Source: Bacteroidia bacterium (GTDB lineage Bacteria > Bacteroidota > Bacteroidia > J057). From it: a stretch of 64,000 nt of DNA. The notes under the pieces are model-generated. The model had not been told where the DNA came from and made no database searches. It saw nothing but the letters and a program-made list of their open reading frames with translations. Shown here one piece after another: positions 33,659 to 42,106 of this stretch; position 1 is the stretch's first letter; the number at the start of each line of letters is the position of its first letter. Where the stretch lies: the NCBI GenBank assembly GCA_030430205.1, contig JAUIGE010000003.1, forward strand, positions 186,001 through 250,000. The letters are read 5' to 3'. Both the position numbers and the translations under genes were made by a program.

Positions 33659-35317
33659 ATGAATCCACAAAAATCCGGCGACCTCATCTTTTTTGGAATA
33701 TGTTCTTTTCTGGGCTTTTTGCTCTTTTTGGGCGGTGTGCCGCTTTTGGCGGGCATAGAAAGTACGCTTGCTGAGCAAGCCAGGGAGATGGCGACGACCG
33801 ATTGGTTTTTGGGCGTGACGCACAACTATAAGGCGAAGCCTATGGCTCCGCCGCTGATGGTGTGGCTGCAAGCGATAAGCATCAAGATTTTTGGCTTGTC
33901 GGAGTGGGCAGTGCGCCTGCCCGGCGCGCTGATGAGCATGCTCACGGGCCTGCTTCTGTACCTGCAGGCCTACCGCCACCGCGGGCGACTCTATGCCCGC
34001 TTGCTGTCGGTCTTATACCTGGCTAGTCTGCTGACACTTTTTGAAGGCCGCCTGGCCACCATCGCCCCGGCCCTCAACCTCTTTATGATGTTGGCGCTGA
34101 TGCAGTTGGAGCGAATGGATTCGCAGGCTGACAAAGAAGACGCAAATGCCCCCTGGGGCATAGGTTTTTGGTTGGCGCTGGCGACTTTGTCGGCGGGGGT
34201 TTCTATCTTTTTTGTTGCCCTGCTGATTTTCCTGGCCTATAAGCTGTGGCATCCCGCAAGGCGGATTCCGCTCCTTTCGGTGGGTAAAGGCCTGCTGGCC
34301 TGGTTTGTACCTGTTGCCATTTGGTATGCTTTGCAGTTGATGCTGCACGGTTTTCCCCTCTTCAGGGAAGCTTTTATCCTACAGGGGCAAACATTCATAA
34401 ATATAACCGTTTCGGACTTCCTCTGGCCCCTGGGGCTGCTGATTCTGTTGGGATTTCCAGCCATTGGCTGGGTTTTCAGAGCAGGGCGCACGGACGAGAA
34501 GGGCCATCAGCTGATGGGATTTGCGCTACCCTGGCTGGTTATGATGCTGGCCTGGGTGATCCTGGCGGGCCCAGCAAGTACCTTCCCGGGAGGGATTTTG
34601 CTGGTAGTCATGCCTCCCCTGGCGATGCTGGCAGCGCTTTATCTGGAGCAACTGATCAAAAGCCAGAAAGGCGCAGGGATAGAAGTGTATCTGTTCACCG
34701 GACTGGCGCTGGTGATATGGGGTTTTTTGCCTGCCCTGATCAATTTCCTCCTGGGAAATCTCAACTGGATTGCCCAGGAATTGCCGGATGATTTTTTGCT
34801 GGAAAGGCTCAAATTGAGCCTGGATTGGCATGGATTGGAATGGCTCGCGGGTGCCTTCTTTTTGCTGGGCATGCTCTATAATTTCGTCAACCTCAGCAAG
34901 CGCAACTACATCAGCTACGCTTATCTCCAGCTTTTTCTCGGACTTATCTTTGTGCTTTTTAGCTGGAAAATGCTGCTTCCCGGCGCCGTGCGCTACGCGC
35001 AAGGCACTACAGCAGACTTCTGCCAGCAATTGGCAAAGCAGGATGTCTACGTCATCACCGAAGGCACAGATGCCGATATCGCCCGCTTCTATGCTGACAT
35101 CAAACCCTACAAACAAAGCTTTGACCGCGCCCGCCTGCTCGAAGGCGAGATCAGCAGAGATGTCTACCTGATCGCCCGCAGCGATGCCCTGGACCGCGAG
35201 AAACGCGCGCGCTATCGCCTCTTCGAGAAGCTTCATGAAGAAGGAGGACTGGTGTTTTACCGCCGCGCGAAGCGCGGTCGGGGCGTGACTGAAAGGCTGG
35301 ATCGCGGGCTAAAATGA
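33659..35317 (+). CDS. GT-C family membrane glycosyltransferase (ArnT/PMT-like)
   Basis: The 552-residue protein has about eleven membrane helices and the GT-C layout. The first periplasmic loop carries the acidic site ESTLAEQAREMATTDWF (about 31-47; the D/E near the first helix binds the polyprenyl-linked donor), followed by KPMAPPLMVWLQAISIKIFG and the R-L-P motif AVRLPGAL. A soluble C-terminal domain (about 450-540) ends the protein. It would move a sugar from a polyprenyl phosphate to lipid or protein in the periplasm; the acceptor is unknown. The start codon comes right after a C tract that closes the upstream heptad array, so its leader is repeat-derived. Confidence 0.87.
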   Translation: MNPQKSGDLIFFGICSFLGFLLFLGGVPLLAGIESTLAEQAREMATTDWFLGVTHNYKAKPMAPPLMVWLQAISIKIFGLSEWAVRLPGALMSMLTGLLLYLQAYRHRGRLYARLLSVLYLASLLTLFEGRLATIAPALNLFMMLALMQLERMDSQADKEDANAPWGIGFWLALATLSAGVSIFFVALLIFLAYKLWHPARRIPLLSVGKGLLAWFVPVAIWYALQLMLHGFPLFREAFILQGQTFINITVSDFLWPLGLLILLGFPAIGWVFRAGRTDEKGHQLMGFALPWLVMMLAWVILAGPASTFPGGILLVVMPPLAMLAALYLEQLIKSQKGAGIEVYLFTGLALVIWGFLPALINFLLGNLNWIAQELPDDFLLERLKLSLDWHGLEWLAGAFFLLGMLYNFVNLSKRNYISYAYLQLFLGLIFVLFSWKMLLPGAVRYAQGTTADFCQQLAKQDVYVITEGTDADIARFYADIKPYKQSFDRARLLEGEISRDVYLIARSDALDREKRARYRLFEKLHEEGGLVFYRRAKRGRGVTERLDRGLK

Positions 35318-35329
35318 AAAGCCAACATA

Positions 35330-35391
35330 TTTACCCATCGATAGGGAAATGTGTTGGACATTTTGTGTAAATTTACCTATCAATGGGTAAA
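35330..35391. promoter_or_regulatory. two palindromic operator-like sites before the AAA ATPase gene
   Basis: TTTACCCATCGATAGGGAAA (35330-35349) and TTTACCTATCAATGGGTAAA (35372-35391) are near-palindromes of one 20-bp pattern, TTTACCnATnnATnGGTAAA, spaced 42 bp (four helical turns) start to start. The second lies 20 bp before the ATPase ATG. Likely autoregulation sites. Confidence 0.6.
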
Positions 35392-35411
35392 TTTGTATAA
35401 ATGTAGCGGAT

Positions 35412-36569
35412 ATGATTAACAGAAACATTTCTGAAGCGATCCAGGCCATGAAGGGTAAATACCCTGTCCTGACGGTTACCGGGCCAAGGCAAGGGGGAAA
35501 AACAACCTTAATCAAATCTCTTTTTTCTGATTTGCCCTATTTCTCTCTGGAAACACCTGATATTAGGACTCAAATTCAACTTAACCCTCGAGCCTTATTT
35601 GAGCAATTTGGACATCAAATGATCATTGATGAGGTTCAAAGAATTCCTGAGTTATTGTCCTATATACAAACGCTGGTCGATGAAGATCCTGAGGCCTTTT
35701 TTATCCTGTCCGGCTCTCACAATCTACTGATGCTGGAAAATGTCAGCCAATCTCTGGCAGGGAGGACTGCCATTTTTTACATGCTCCCTTTTTCATTAAA
35801 TGAATTACCAGGGAAGGAAAGGAGTTATGAAGAATGGATATTTACCGGCTTTTATCCTCGTATTTATGATAAAATGATTCCTCCTGCTCAGTTTTATCCA
35901 AACTACATTGAGACCTATGTACAAAGGGACGTGAGGCAAATTCGGAATATTGGGAATCTTAATATTTTTCAAAGATTTCTCTCCGTTTGTGCGGGTTATA
36001 TTGGTCAAACTGTGAATTACAGCAATATTGCCAGTGCGGTTGGAATAAAATTAGAGACGGCAAAAAGCTGGATTTCTGTGTTGGAAACCTCCTTCATTAT
36101 TTATCAATTAAATCCTTACTACAGGAATTTCAATAAACGGATTACCAAATCGCCCAAACTGTATTTCTATGACACGGGCCTGGCTTGTTCCCTATTGCGA
36201 ATAAATTCTGTTGAGGCGCTGGACACCTATTTTCATAAAGGCGCTTTATTTGAAAACTTCATTATCAATGAAGTCACCAAGTTTTACTTTAACCGGGGAG
36301 AGAGACCTCCCATCTATTTTTGGCAGGATAGCCAAAAACGTGAAATAGATTTGGTGATAGATTTAGGCAGCAGTTTGCTTCCCATTGAAATCAAATCCTC
36401 ACGCACCTTTTCTCCTTCCTTCTTTAAGCACCTGGATTGGTGGCAAAAAGTGGCAACCGTCCCCCTTGAAGAAGGTATCGTCATCTATGGTGGAGATGAT
36501 GATTGGGAACAGGAAAACGGAAAGCTTGTAAGTTGGAAAAACCTCCAACACATGCTCCCCACAGCCTAA
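35412..36569 (+). CDS. AAA_14 / DUF4143 ATP-binding protein
   Basis: The 385-residue protein has an N-terminal AAA+ domain (about 1-135): Walker A VTGPRQGGKTTL, Walker B HQMIIDEVQRIPE, and sensor ILSGSHNLLML. A winged-helix-like middle part (about 195-260; INYSNIASAVGI-like VNYSNIASAVGIKLETAKSWI) and a C-terminal DUF4143 domain follow; the latter has a PD-(D/E)XK-like core (KREIDLVIDLG ... LPIEIKSS, about 318-340). Such genes are solitary, often in many copies per genome, and have no agreed role; toxin, defence and mobile-element links have been suggested. It is preceded by two palindromes and overlaps the convergent CotH gene by 4 bp. Confidence 0.9.
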   Translation: MINRNISEAIQAMKGKYPVLTVTGPRQGGKTTLIKSLFSDLPYFSLETPDIRTQIQLNPRALFEQFGHQMIIDEVQRIPELLSYIQTLVDEDPEAFFILSGSHNLLMLENVSQSLAGRTAIFYMLPFSLNELPGKERSYEEWIFTGFYPRIYDKMIPPAQFYPNYIETYVQRDVRQIRNIGNLNIFQRFLSVCAGYIGQTVNYSNIASAVGIKLETAKSWISVLETSFIIYQLNPYYRNFNKRITKSPKLYFYDTGLACSLLRINSVEALDTYFHKGALFENFIINEVTKFYFNRGERPPIYFWQDSQKREIDLVIDLGSSLLPIEIKSSRTFSPSFFKHLDWWQKVATVPLEEGIVIYGGDDDWEQENGKLVSWKNLQHMLPTA

Positions 36570-38845
36570 GGCTTCAGCAGCTTCACAAACTGAGCCTTCT
36601 CCCCCTCGCGCGCAAAGCGCGCGACATACATGCCCCCAGCCAGGCCTGCGGCCTGCCAGAAAAAGGAACCGCCGTTAAGCGGCTGATCAAGCAGCAAACG
36701 TCCCTCCAAATCAAAGATTTGTAGCGAAGTCGGAGGATGGAGCGATCGCTCAAAATCAAAAAATACGCCTTCCCGAAAAGGATTCGGGTATATGCGCACG
36801 AAATCGCTCGCGTCTTCTATGGAGGTCATCCATTCATTGTTGGCTCCGGGGCTCGCGAAAGCGAGGGTGACGATGGGACCGCTGCCGTTAGGCAGGCGAC
36901 CGCTGGAGATGTTTTTCTTTTGGGCACCAAAGCTCAGTGTGTCGATGGGCGATCCGCCCGTAAATGCATCCGTAAAGATGCCGATCTGCTCGCCTTCTTT
37001 TGACAATTTGAAATTGAGGTGCCTGTCTCCCTGAGAGGGATCGCTGTCCGCCCAGAGCAGCAGGTAGGCGCCGGCTGCCAGGCTGATTTTGGGTAAACGC
37101 TCTTTGTTCACATCAGCAAAATCATCGGTGATATACATATCACCGAGGTATATCGGATCATGGCCTGCATTGAACAATTCAATATAGTCTTCAAATTCGC
37201 CAAACTCATCCGCGATGATGCTGTCGTTATTTGCCATAAACTCGTTGATAACGAGGCCGGAAGCGAGCTTTAGCACGCGCTCTCCACAAAAGGGCTCGCG
37301 GCTGCTATGCGATGCGCTGTCTTGCGCCCTGAAATAATAGCTGATTTCCTTTGTCGGAATACTCCAATTGACTTCGGCGGTCCAGATGCCATCATCTGCC
37401 AGTCGGTCAGCCTGTGTGCCATCGTCCCGCATATCAGCCATGATAGGGCTGGCGTTATCGAGGCTATACCAGACTTTTGCTTCCTGTAGCTTTTTTTCAT
37501 CCACCGCTTTTAGCTCCCAGACGATGCCGCTATTTGTGAGCCTTTGCTGATACAGGTACAGGATGGGCGTCATGTCGCTGAGTTGGACTTGTTGAAAAAT
37601 GCTGTTTCGGCGGGCCGTGGCATAATCTTTCAGGCCATAAGGCGTGTGGTTGGCGTTGATCGGCTGGCTAAAAGACTGCTGAAAATCCATCAGGCTAAAG
37701 CCATAATCCAGGGTGCGGTAATTGTCCGCGGCGGCGGAAGGAGTAAGTTGGGCCTGGAGGGAGTCCAGGTAAGGAGTAAAGGAAGCAGGCGAAAAAAAGC
37801 GCTGCGCATATTCATGAATGTAGTAGGAAAAACGCTCCCGATAGATCGGCACCTGAAGGATACGTTCATAGATCGGCCGGGCTTCTGTGTCATGCCCCCA
37901 TTGGTAGATATTCCTTTTCGCCCAATCTATCTGAAACCAGTCAATCCCAAAGGTATTGTCCAGATCAAAGGGGATATAGACAAATCTGTCTGTCTTTTGA
38001 TCATGGTAGAGATAGAAATTGTTTTTGTTAAAAATAGGGCCGTCCCAGTTGGCCGTCAGTATATCCAGGGCCATGACTTTGAGGTAGGTATTTACATCAA
38101 AAAGCGGTTCCAGTTCACAGGGCAAATCAGCGACGGGGGCGCGGTTCAATACATCGATAAAGGCTGCCAGATCGCTGTAATCATCCTGGATCACATGGGT
38201 TTTGAGTTCATATACCCTGCGGTCACCCGCCATAATTTTGTAAAAATGGGGATTGGAACCCAGGTATTTCAAATCCGCTGGCCAGAGGCATTTGTAGAGA
38301 TTGCCGTCATTGTTGTGAAAGCGGTTTTTGACAAAAACCTCATCGACATGCTCCACATGGATGTATAGCCCAAAATATTGGCCATTGATATACAATTCGA
38401 TATGATTGGCGCGGGAGGCGGGCACCCCCGCTTCGCGGTATAATTCCCAGCAGATTTTCGCCCGGGCGATAGAGGGGTCATTGTGTTCCCCATTGAGGTC
38501 AAACTTCTCCAGACCCTGATATTTGCGGCCTTTTTCATAAGTGTTGAAAGACACCTTAAAAGACTTTTTGGCGGACTGGCGGGAGGTATTTCCGCGCAGG
38601 CGAAAACCGATATTGTCGAGGGTATCGCGGATCGTGCCATTATCGAAGATAAAGCGGGCGTGGTAATGGTAATCGGAATCCCGATTAGCGGGATCCAAAA
38701 TCGCCGCCAGCGAGTCCGCTGGCAAGGAGATGTCTATCCGCGGGATGACATCATCCCGAAATATCTCGCCTTTGGCGGGCACAGTGTACTGGGCTTGCAG
38801 AGAGAATCCCGCAAGCAGCGATAGACAAAAAAGAAAATGACGCAT
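36566..38845 (-). CDS. CotH kinase family protein with lamin-tail domain and T9SS tail
   Basis: The 759-residue secreted protein has a signal peptide (MRHFLFCLSLLAGFSLQAQ), a CotH domain (about 30-400; GFRLRGNTSRQSAKKSFKVSF, FDLNGEHNDPS, IELYINGQYFGLYIHVEHVD and YIPFDLDNTFG, which holds the metal-binding Asp), a linker Ig-like part, a lamin-tail domain (about 530-655; LVINEFMANND, EDYIELFNAG) and a T9SS type A tail (about 685-759). CotH-type atypical kinases phosphorylate secreted proteins. The start codon overlaps the stop of the cytochrome c peroxidase gene (TAATG), so the two are coupled. Confidence 0.92.
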   Translation of the reverse strand: MRHFLFCLSLLAGFSLQAQYTVPAKGEIFRDDVIPRIDISLPADSLAAILDPANRDSDYHYHARFIFDNGTIRDTLDNIGFRLRGNTSRQSAKKSFKVSFNTYEKGRKYQGLEKFDLNGEHNDPSIARAKICWELYREAGVPASRANHIELYINGQYFGLYIHVEHVDEVFVKNRFHNNDGNLYKCLWPADLKYLGSNPHFYKIMAGDRRVYELKTHVIQDDYSDLAAFIDVLNRAPVADLPCELEPLFDVNTYLKVMALDILTANWDGPIFNKNNFYLYHDQKTDRFVYIPFDLDNTFGIDWFQIDWAKRNIYQWGHDTEARPIYERILQVPIYRERFSYYIHEYAQRFFSPASFTPYLDSLQAQLTPSAAADNYRTLDYGFSLMDFQQSFSQPINANHTPYGLKDYATARRNSIFQQVQLSDMTPILYLYQQRLTNSGIVWELKAVDEKKLQEAKVWYSLDNASPIMADMRDDGTQADRLADDGIWTAEVNWSIPTKEISYYFRAQDSASHSSREPFCGERVLKLASGLVINEFMANNDSIIADEFGEFEDYIELFNAGHDPIYLGDMYITDDFADVNKERLPKISLAAGAYLLLWADSDPSQGDRHLNFKLSKEGEQIGIFTDAFTGGSPIDTLSFGAQKKNISSGRLPNGSGPIVTLAFASPGANNEWMTSIEDASDFVRIYPNPFREGVFFDFERSLHPPTSLQIFDLEGRLLLDQPLNGGSFFWQAAGLAGGMYVARFAREGEKAQFVKLLKP

Positions 38846-39888
38846 TATTTATATTCTTCTTCAACGATAAACTCCTCATCCGAAAGGGAAAGAAGGTAGG
38901 CGAGCAAATCTTGTTTTTCCTGATTGGTCAGGTTAAATGGACGGATGAGGACATCCTGGTTGGGGCTGTTATTTCCCCCACTCATATAGTATTCGATGAC
39001 CTCTTCGAGCGTTTCAAAACGGCCATCGTGCATATAAGGCGCGCTGAATTTCAGGTTGCGCAGGCTCGGCACTTTGAATTTGCCATAGTCGCTTTCATGG
39101 CCTGTCAGGGCTCCGAGCCCCAGGTCTTCGTAGGTGGCCTGCAGGCCATTGTCGCGGAAGTCGTAGGAGGTATTGTTGTGGCCATTGTGACAATGGAAGC
39201 ACTCGGCTACTTCCTGGTTGAAGATGAGCCAGCCTCGCTGCTGCGAGGGGGTAAGCGGCGTGATGCCTTTCAGGTATTTATCGTAAGGGGAATTGTGGCT
39301 GACGATGGTCCGCTCAAAACTGGCGATGGCTTTCGCAAGGCCCTCCGCGTCAGGATCTTTGCCAAAAGCTTTATGAAACATCTCGGTATACTCCGTGCTG
39401 GCCTTCAGTCGGTTAACGACTTCTGAGACTGTATTTTTCATCTCTGCCGGATCTTCGATCGGCATGAGGGATTGCTCCTCCAGGCTGGCGGCTCTGCCGT
39501 CCCAGAAGAAGGATGGATTGTAGGCCAGATTGAAAATCGGCATGGCCTGGCGCTTGCCTTCGGTGCCACCTACGCCCAGGCTAAATTGATTGGGGTCCGA
39601 AAAAGCGTTTTCCTGCAAGTGGCAGGAGTTGCAGGAGATGCTGTTGTCAACAGAAAGCACAGGATCGTAAAAAAGCTTTTTACCTAAATTCACTTTGGCA
39701 ACCGTAAGCGGATTGTCCTCAGGAACAACTAAGTCGGGAAAATGCGGAGGCAATGTCACCTCATAAGGTGTGAGGTCAAGCTTCTCCATGGGGTCGGGTG
39801 GAGCGGGTTCGTCTGGCTCACAAGCAGAAAAAAGCAGCACCATGCCAAGGGCCAGGGGAAGCAGAATGGAAGGGAAATGGGCTTTCAT
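38845..39888 (-). CDS. di-haem cytochrome c peroxidase (CcpA/MauG family), lipoprotein
   Basis: The 347-residue product begins with a lipoprotein signal (LLFSAC, lipid-bearing Cys near residue 21). Two haem motifs are present: CNSCH (about 89) and CFHCH (about 236), along with FFWDGRAASLEEQ and PSLRNLKFSAPYMHDGRFETLEE, which carries the distal axial Met/His region of bacterial peroxidases. It reduces hydrogen peroxide with electrons from a cytochrome, or acts as a MauG-like modifier. An in-frame ATG at 39894 adds two residues. It is the first gene of a two-gene operon with CotH. A TATCTTTG box lies on the minus strand at 39979-39972. Confidence 0.92.
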   Translation of the reverse strand: MKAHFPSILLPLALGMVLLFSACEPDEPAPPDPMEKLDLTPYEVTLPPHFPDLVVPEDNPLTVAKVNLGKKLFYDPVLSVDNSISCNSCHLQENAFSDPNQFSLGVGGTEGKRQAMPIFNLAYNPSFFWDGRAASLEEQSLMPIEDPAEMKNTVSEVVNRLKASTEYTEMFHKAFGKDPDAEGLAKAIASFERTIVSHNSPYDKYLKGITPLTPSQQRGWLIFNQEVAECFHCHNGHNNTSYDFRDNGLQATYEDLGLGALTGHESDYGKFKVPSLRNLKFSAPYMHDGRFETLEEVIEYYMSGGNNSPNQDVLIRPFNLTNQEKQDLLAYLLSLSDEEFIVEEEYK

Positions 39889-39998
39889 AAGCATAAAAAT
39901 TTAATTGACAACGGTTTTGTCAGCGTAAATGTTGGTAAAAAAAGCAAAATGGCCAATGCCTTTACGCACCTCAAAGATAGAAAATGGCGAGAAAGGAA

Positions 39999-40478
39999 TT
40001 AACCTTTGGAGTCTAAATGATCCGTTTTGAGGGGTGAATGGCCTTTCCCAATTTCTTCAATCAAACGCTCAGTCTCGTAATTTCCCTTTTCCACTCTTTT
40101 TGCCCGAATAAAAGCGCCCACATCTGTATCTACCATAGTGAAAATGCTGATAAACAAAACCAGTAATCCCGAAAGCCCTAAAAATTGCCACAAGGCCTGA
40201 TGTTGGGTTTTAAAAGAAAAAACTGCTCCGATAAAAAAGAGGACTGAAAAGAAAAACCCAAAAATAACCCAAACCCAGCGTGCCCATCTATTGCCATCCA
40301 GCAGCAAGCTCCCGATGAAAAGGCCCAAAACAAGCACAATGAAAAAGAAGACACCAAAGCCTTCATTATTTCCTGCAATATCAGCCACTGTCCAGGCCGC
40401 AGGTATCCCTAAGCCGCCCCATACGAGCCACAAGGCTTTTTTCCTTCCGCGAGTTATAGTGGGATTAAACACCTCCAT
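39999..40478 (-). CDS. four-helix membrane protein of unknown function
   Basis: No family was recognised. The 159-residue protein has four hydrophobic segments (about 16-35, 42-60, 67-90, 96-115) and a charged cytosolic tail (FIRAKRVEKGNYETERLIEEIG). It is monocistronic, upstream of the peroxidase gene on the same strand (about 110 nt gap) and divergent from fumC. Confidence 0.65.
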   Translation of the reverse strand: MEVFNPTITRGRKKALWLVWGGLGIPAAWTVADIAGNNEGFGVFFFIVLVLGLFIGSLLLDGNRWARWVWVIFGFFFSVLFFIGAVFSFKTQHQALWQFLGLSGLLVLFISIFTMVDTDVGAFIRAKRVEKGNYETERLIEEIGKGHSPLKTDHLDSKG

Positions 40479-40574
40479 GGATAAAACTGATATAAATCAT
40501 ATTCGATTCCCGTCTCTGAAAGATGCAAAAAATAGCAAAAGAACGTAACTTGCGCCCTTAAAAAAATCATTCCC

Positions 40575-41960
40575 ATGAACTATAGAATCGAAAAAGACAC
40601 TTTAGGCGAAGTACAGGTTCCAGCAGATAAATATTGGGGCGCTCAAACCCAGCGCTCGGTGGAAAACTTCAAAATAGGCGGGCAGCAGATGCCCATAGAA
40701 ATTGTCCATGCTTTTGCCTATCTCAAAAAGGCCGCAGCTATCACAAATGTGGAATTGGCAGGTTTTTCGAAGGAAAAATCAGATGTGATCGGCCAGGTGT
40801 GTGATGAAATCCTTGCAGGCAAGCTCGACGATCAGTTTCCTTTGGTGGTCTGGCAAACGGGTTCAGGCACCCAGTCCAATATGAACGTCAATGAGGTGAT
40901 CGCCAACCGTGCAACGGTTTTGAAAGGTGGCAAACTGGGCGACAAGCCCGTAGTGAGTGCCAATGACGATGTCAACAAATCTCAGTCGTCCAACGACACC
41001 TTCCCCACGGCGATGCATATCGCCGCATACAAAATGTTTGTAGAGCTGACGCTCCCCAACATCCAGCTCCTCCATGACACCCTTGCTGCCAAAGCAGCCG
41101 AATATATGCATGTGGTCAAGACAGGGCGCACCCACCTGATGGACGCCACTCCCCTGACCCTCGGACAGGAACTGTCCGGCTATGCCACCCAACTCGCCAA
41201 TGGCATAGATGCCATCAAAAACACCCTGCCACGTCTCGCCGAGCTGGCGCTCGGAGGTACAGCCGTAGGCACCGGCCTCAATACGCCGAAGGGCTACGAC
41301 AAACAAGTCGCAGCCAATATCGCCAGACTGACGGGGCACCCCTTTGTCACGGCTCCCAATAAGTTTGAAGCGCTCTCAGCGCATGATGCCATGGTGGAGG
41401 CCTCCGGCGCGCTTAAGCGCGTAGCGGTCAGCCTGATGCATATCGCCAACAACATCCGCTTGTTGGCTTCAGGGCCGCGCTGCGGCGTCGGTGAGATCAT
41501 CATCCCGGCCAATGAGCCGGGCTCATCCATCATGCCCGGGAAGGTGAATCCTACCCAGGCTGAGGCCATGACCATGGTCTGCGCACAGGTAATCGGCAAC
41601 GATGCCGCCATCAGCGTAGCAGGCACTCACGGCCACTTTCAGCTCAATGTCTTCAAGCCGGTCATGATCTTCAACCTGCTCATGTCAGCACGCCTCCTGG
41701 GCGATGCATGCCAGTCTTTCAATGACAACCTGGCCGTAGGCATCGAGCCCGACCCTATGCGCATCAATGAATTGCTCAACCGATCTCTGATGCTCGTCAC
41801 TTCTCTCAATACCAAAATCGGCTACTACAAAGCCGCCGAAATCGCCCAAAAGGCGCATGCAGAAGGCACGACCCTCAAAGAGGCGACACTCGCCTTAGGC
41901 TACCTCAGCGAAGCTGAATTTGATGAGACAGTAGTTCCCGGAAAAATGACGGGGATTTAA
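40575..41960 (+). CDS. fumC: fumarate hydratase, class II
   Basis: This 461-residue enzyme of the TCA cycle interconverts fumarate and malate. It has the N-terminal region [24 protein letters not shown], the substrate motifs [12 protein letters not shown] and [22 protein letters not shown] with the catalytic His, and the family signature [15 protein letters not shown] with the mobile-loop Ser (about 317). Length and motifs match FumC (iron-independent). It is a single gene; an 8-bp repeat array follows its stop. Confidence 0.97.
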   Translation: MNYRIEKDTLGEVQVPADKYWGAQTQRSVENFKIGGQQMPIEIVHAFAYLKKAAAITNVELAGFSKEKSDVIGQVCDEILAGKLDDQFPLVVWQTGSGTQSNMNVNEVIANRATVLKGGKLGDKPVVSANDDVNKSQSSNDTFPTAMHIAAYKMFVELTLPNIQLLHDTLAAKAAEYMHVVKTGRTHLMDATPLTLGQELSGYATQLANGIDAIKNTLPRLAELALGGTAVGTGLNTPKGYDKQVAANIARLTGHPFVTAPNKFEALSAHDAMVEASGALKRVAVSLMHIANNIRLLASGPRCGVGEIIIPANEPGSSIMPGKVNPTQAEAMTMVCAQVIGNDAAISVAGTHGHFQLNVFKPVMIFNLLMSARLLGDACQSFNDNLAVGIEPDPMRINELLNRSLMLVTSLNTKIGYYKAAEIAQKAHAEGTTLKEATLALGYLSEAEFDETVVPGKMTGI

Positions 41961-41968
41961 GATTGATT

Positions 41969-42052
41969 AGAGGATGAGAGGATTTGCAGATTAGAGGATT
42001 CAATAGGTTTTTCATCCTCACATCCTCACATCCTCTAATCTTCAAATCTTCC
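41969..42052. repeat. inverted octad array (8-bp period)
   Basis: The left half is AGAGGATG, AGAGGATT, TGCAGATT, AGAGGATT (41969-42000); the right half is CATCCTCA twice, CATCCTCT, AATCTTCA, AATCTTCC (42013-42052). The halves are roughly complementary, so RNA across the fumC 3' end could form a long hairpin. The unit is 8 bp, unlike the other arrays. Confidence 0.85.
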
Positions 42053-42106
42053 AGTTACCTCTTTCCTCTGGCTTGCATAAAGGATGAAAACATCTTTTAA
42101 AAAGCC

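Noticed and set aside
33444-33662. Open frames with Arg/Glu-rich or Pro-rich repeats
   Set aside because: They are translations of the heptad array in all frames; no start context or homology.
35412-36569. Insertion sequence
   Set aside because: The AAA_14 gene has no transposase partner, no terminal inverted repeats at both ends and no target duplication that I can see.
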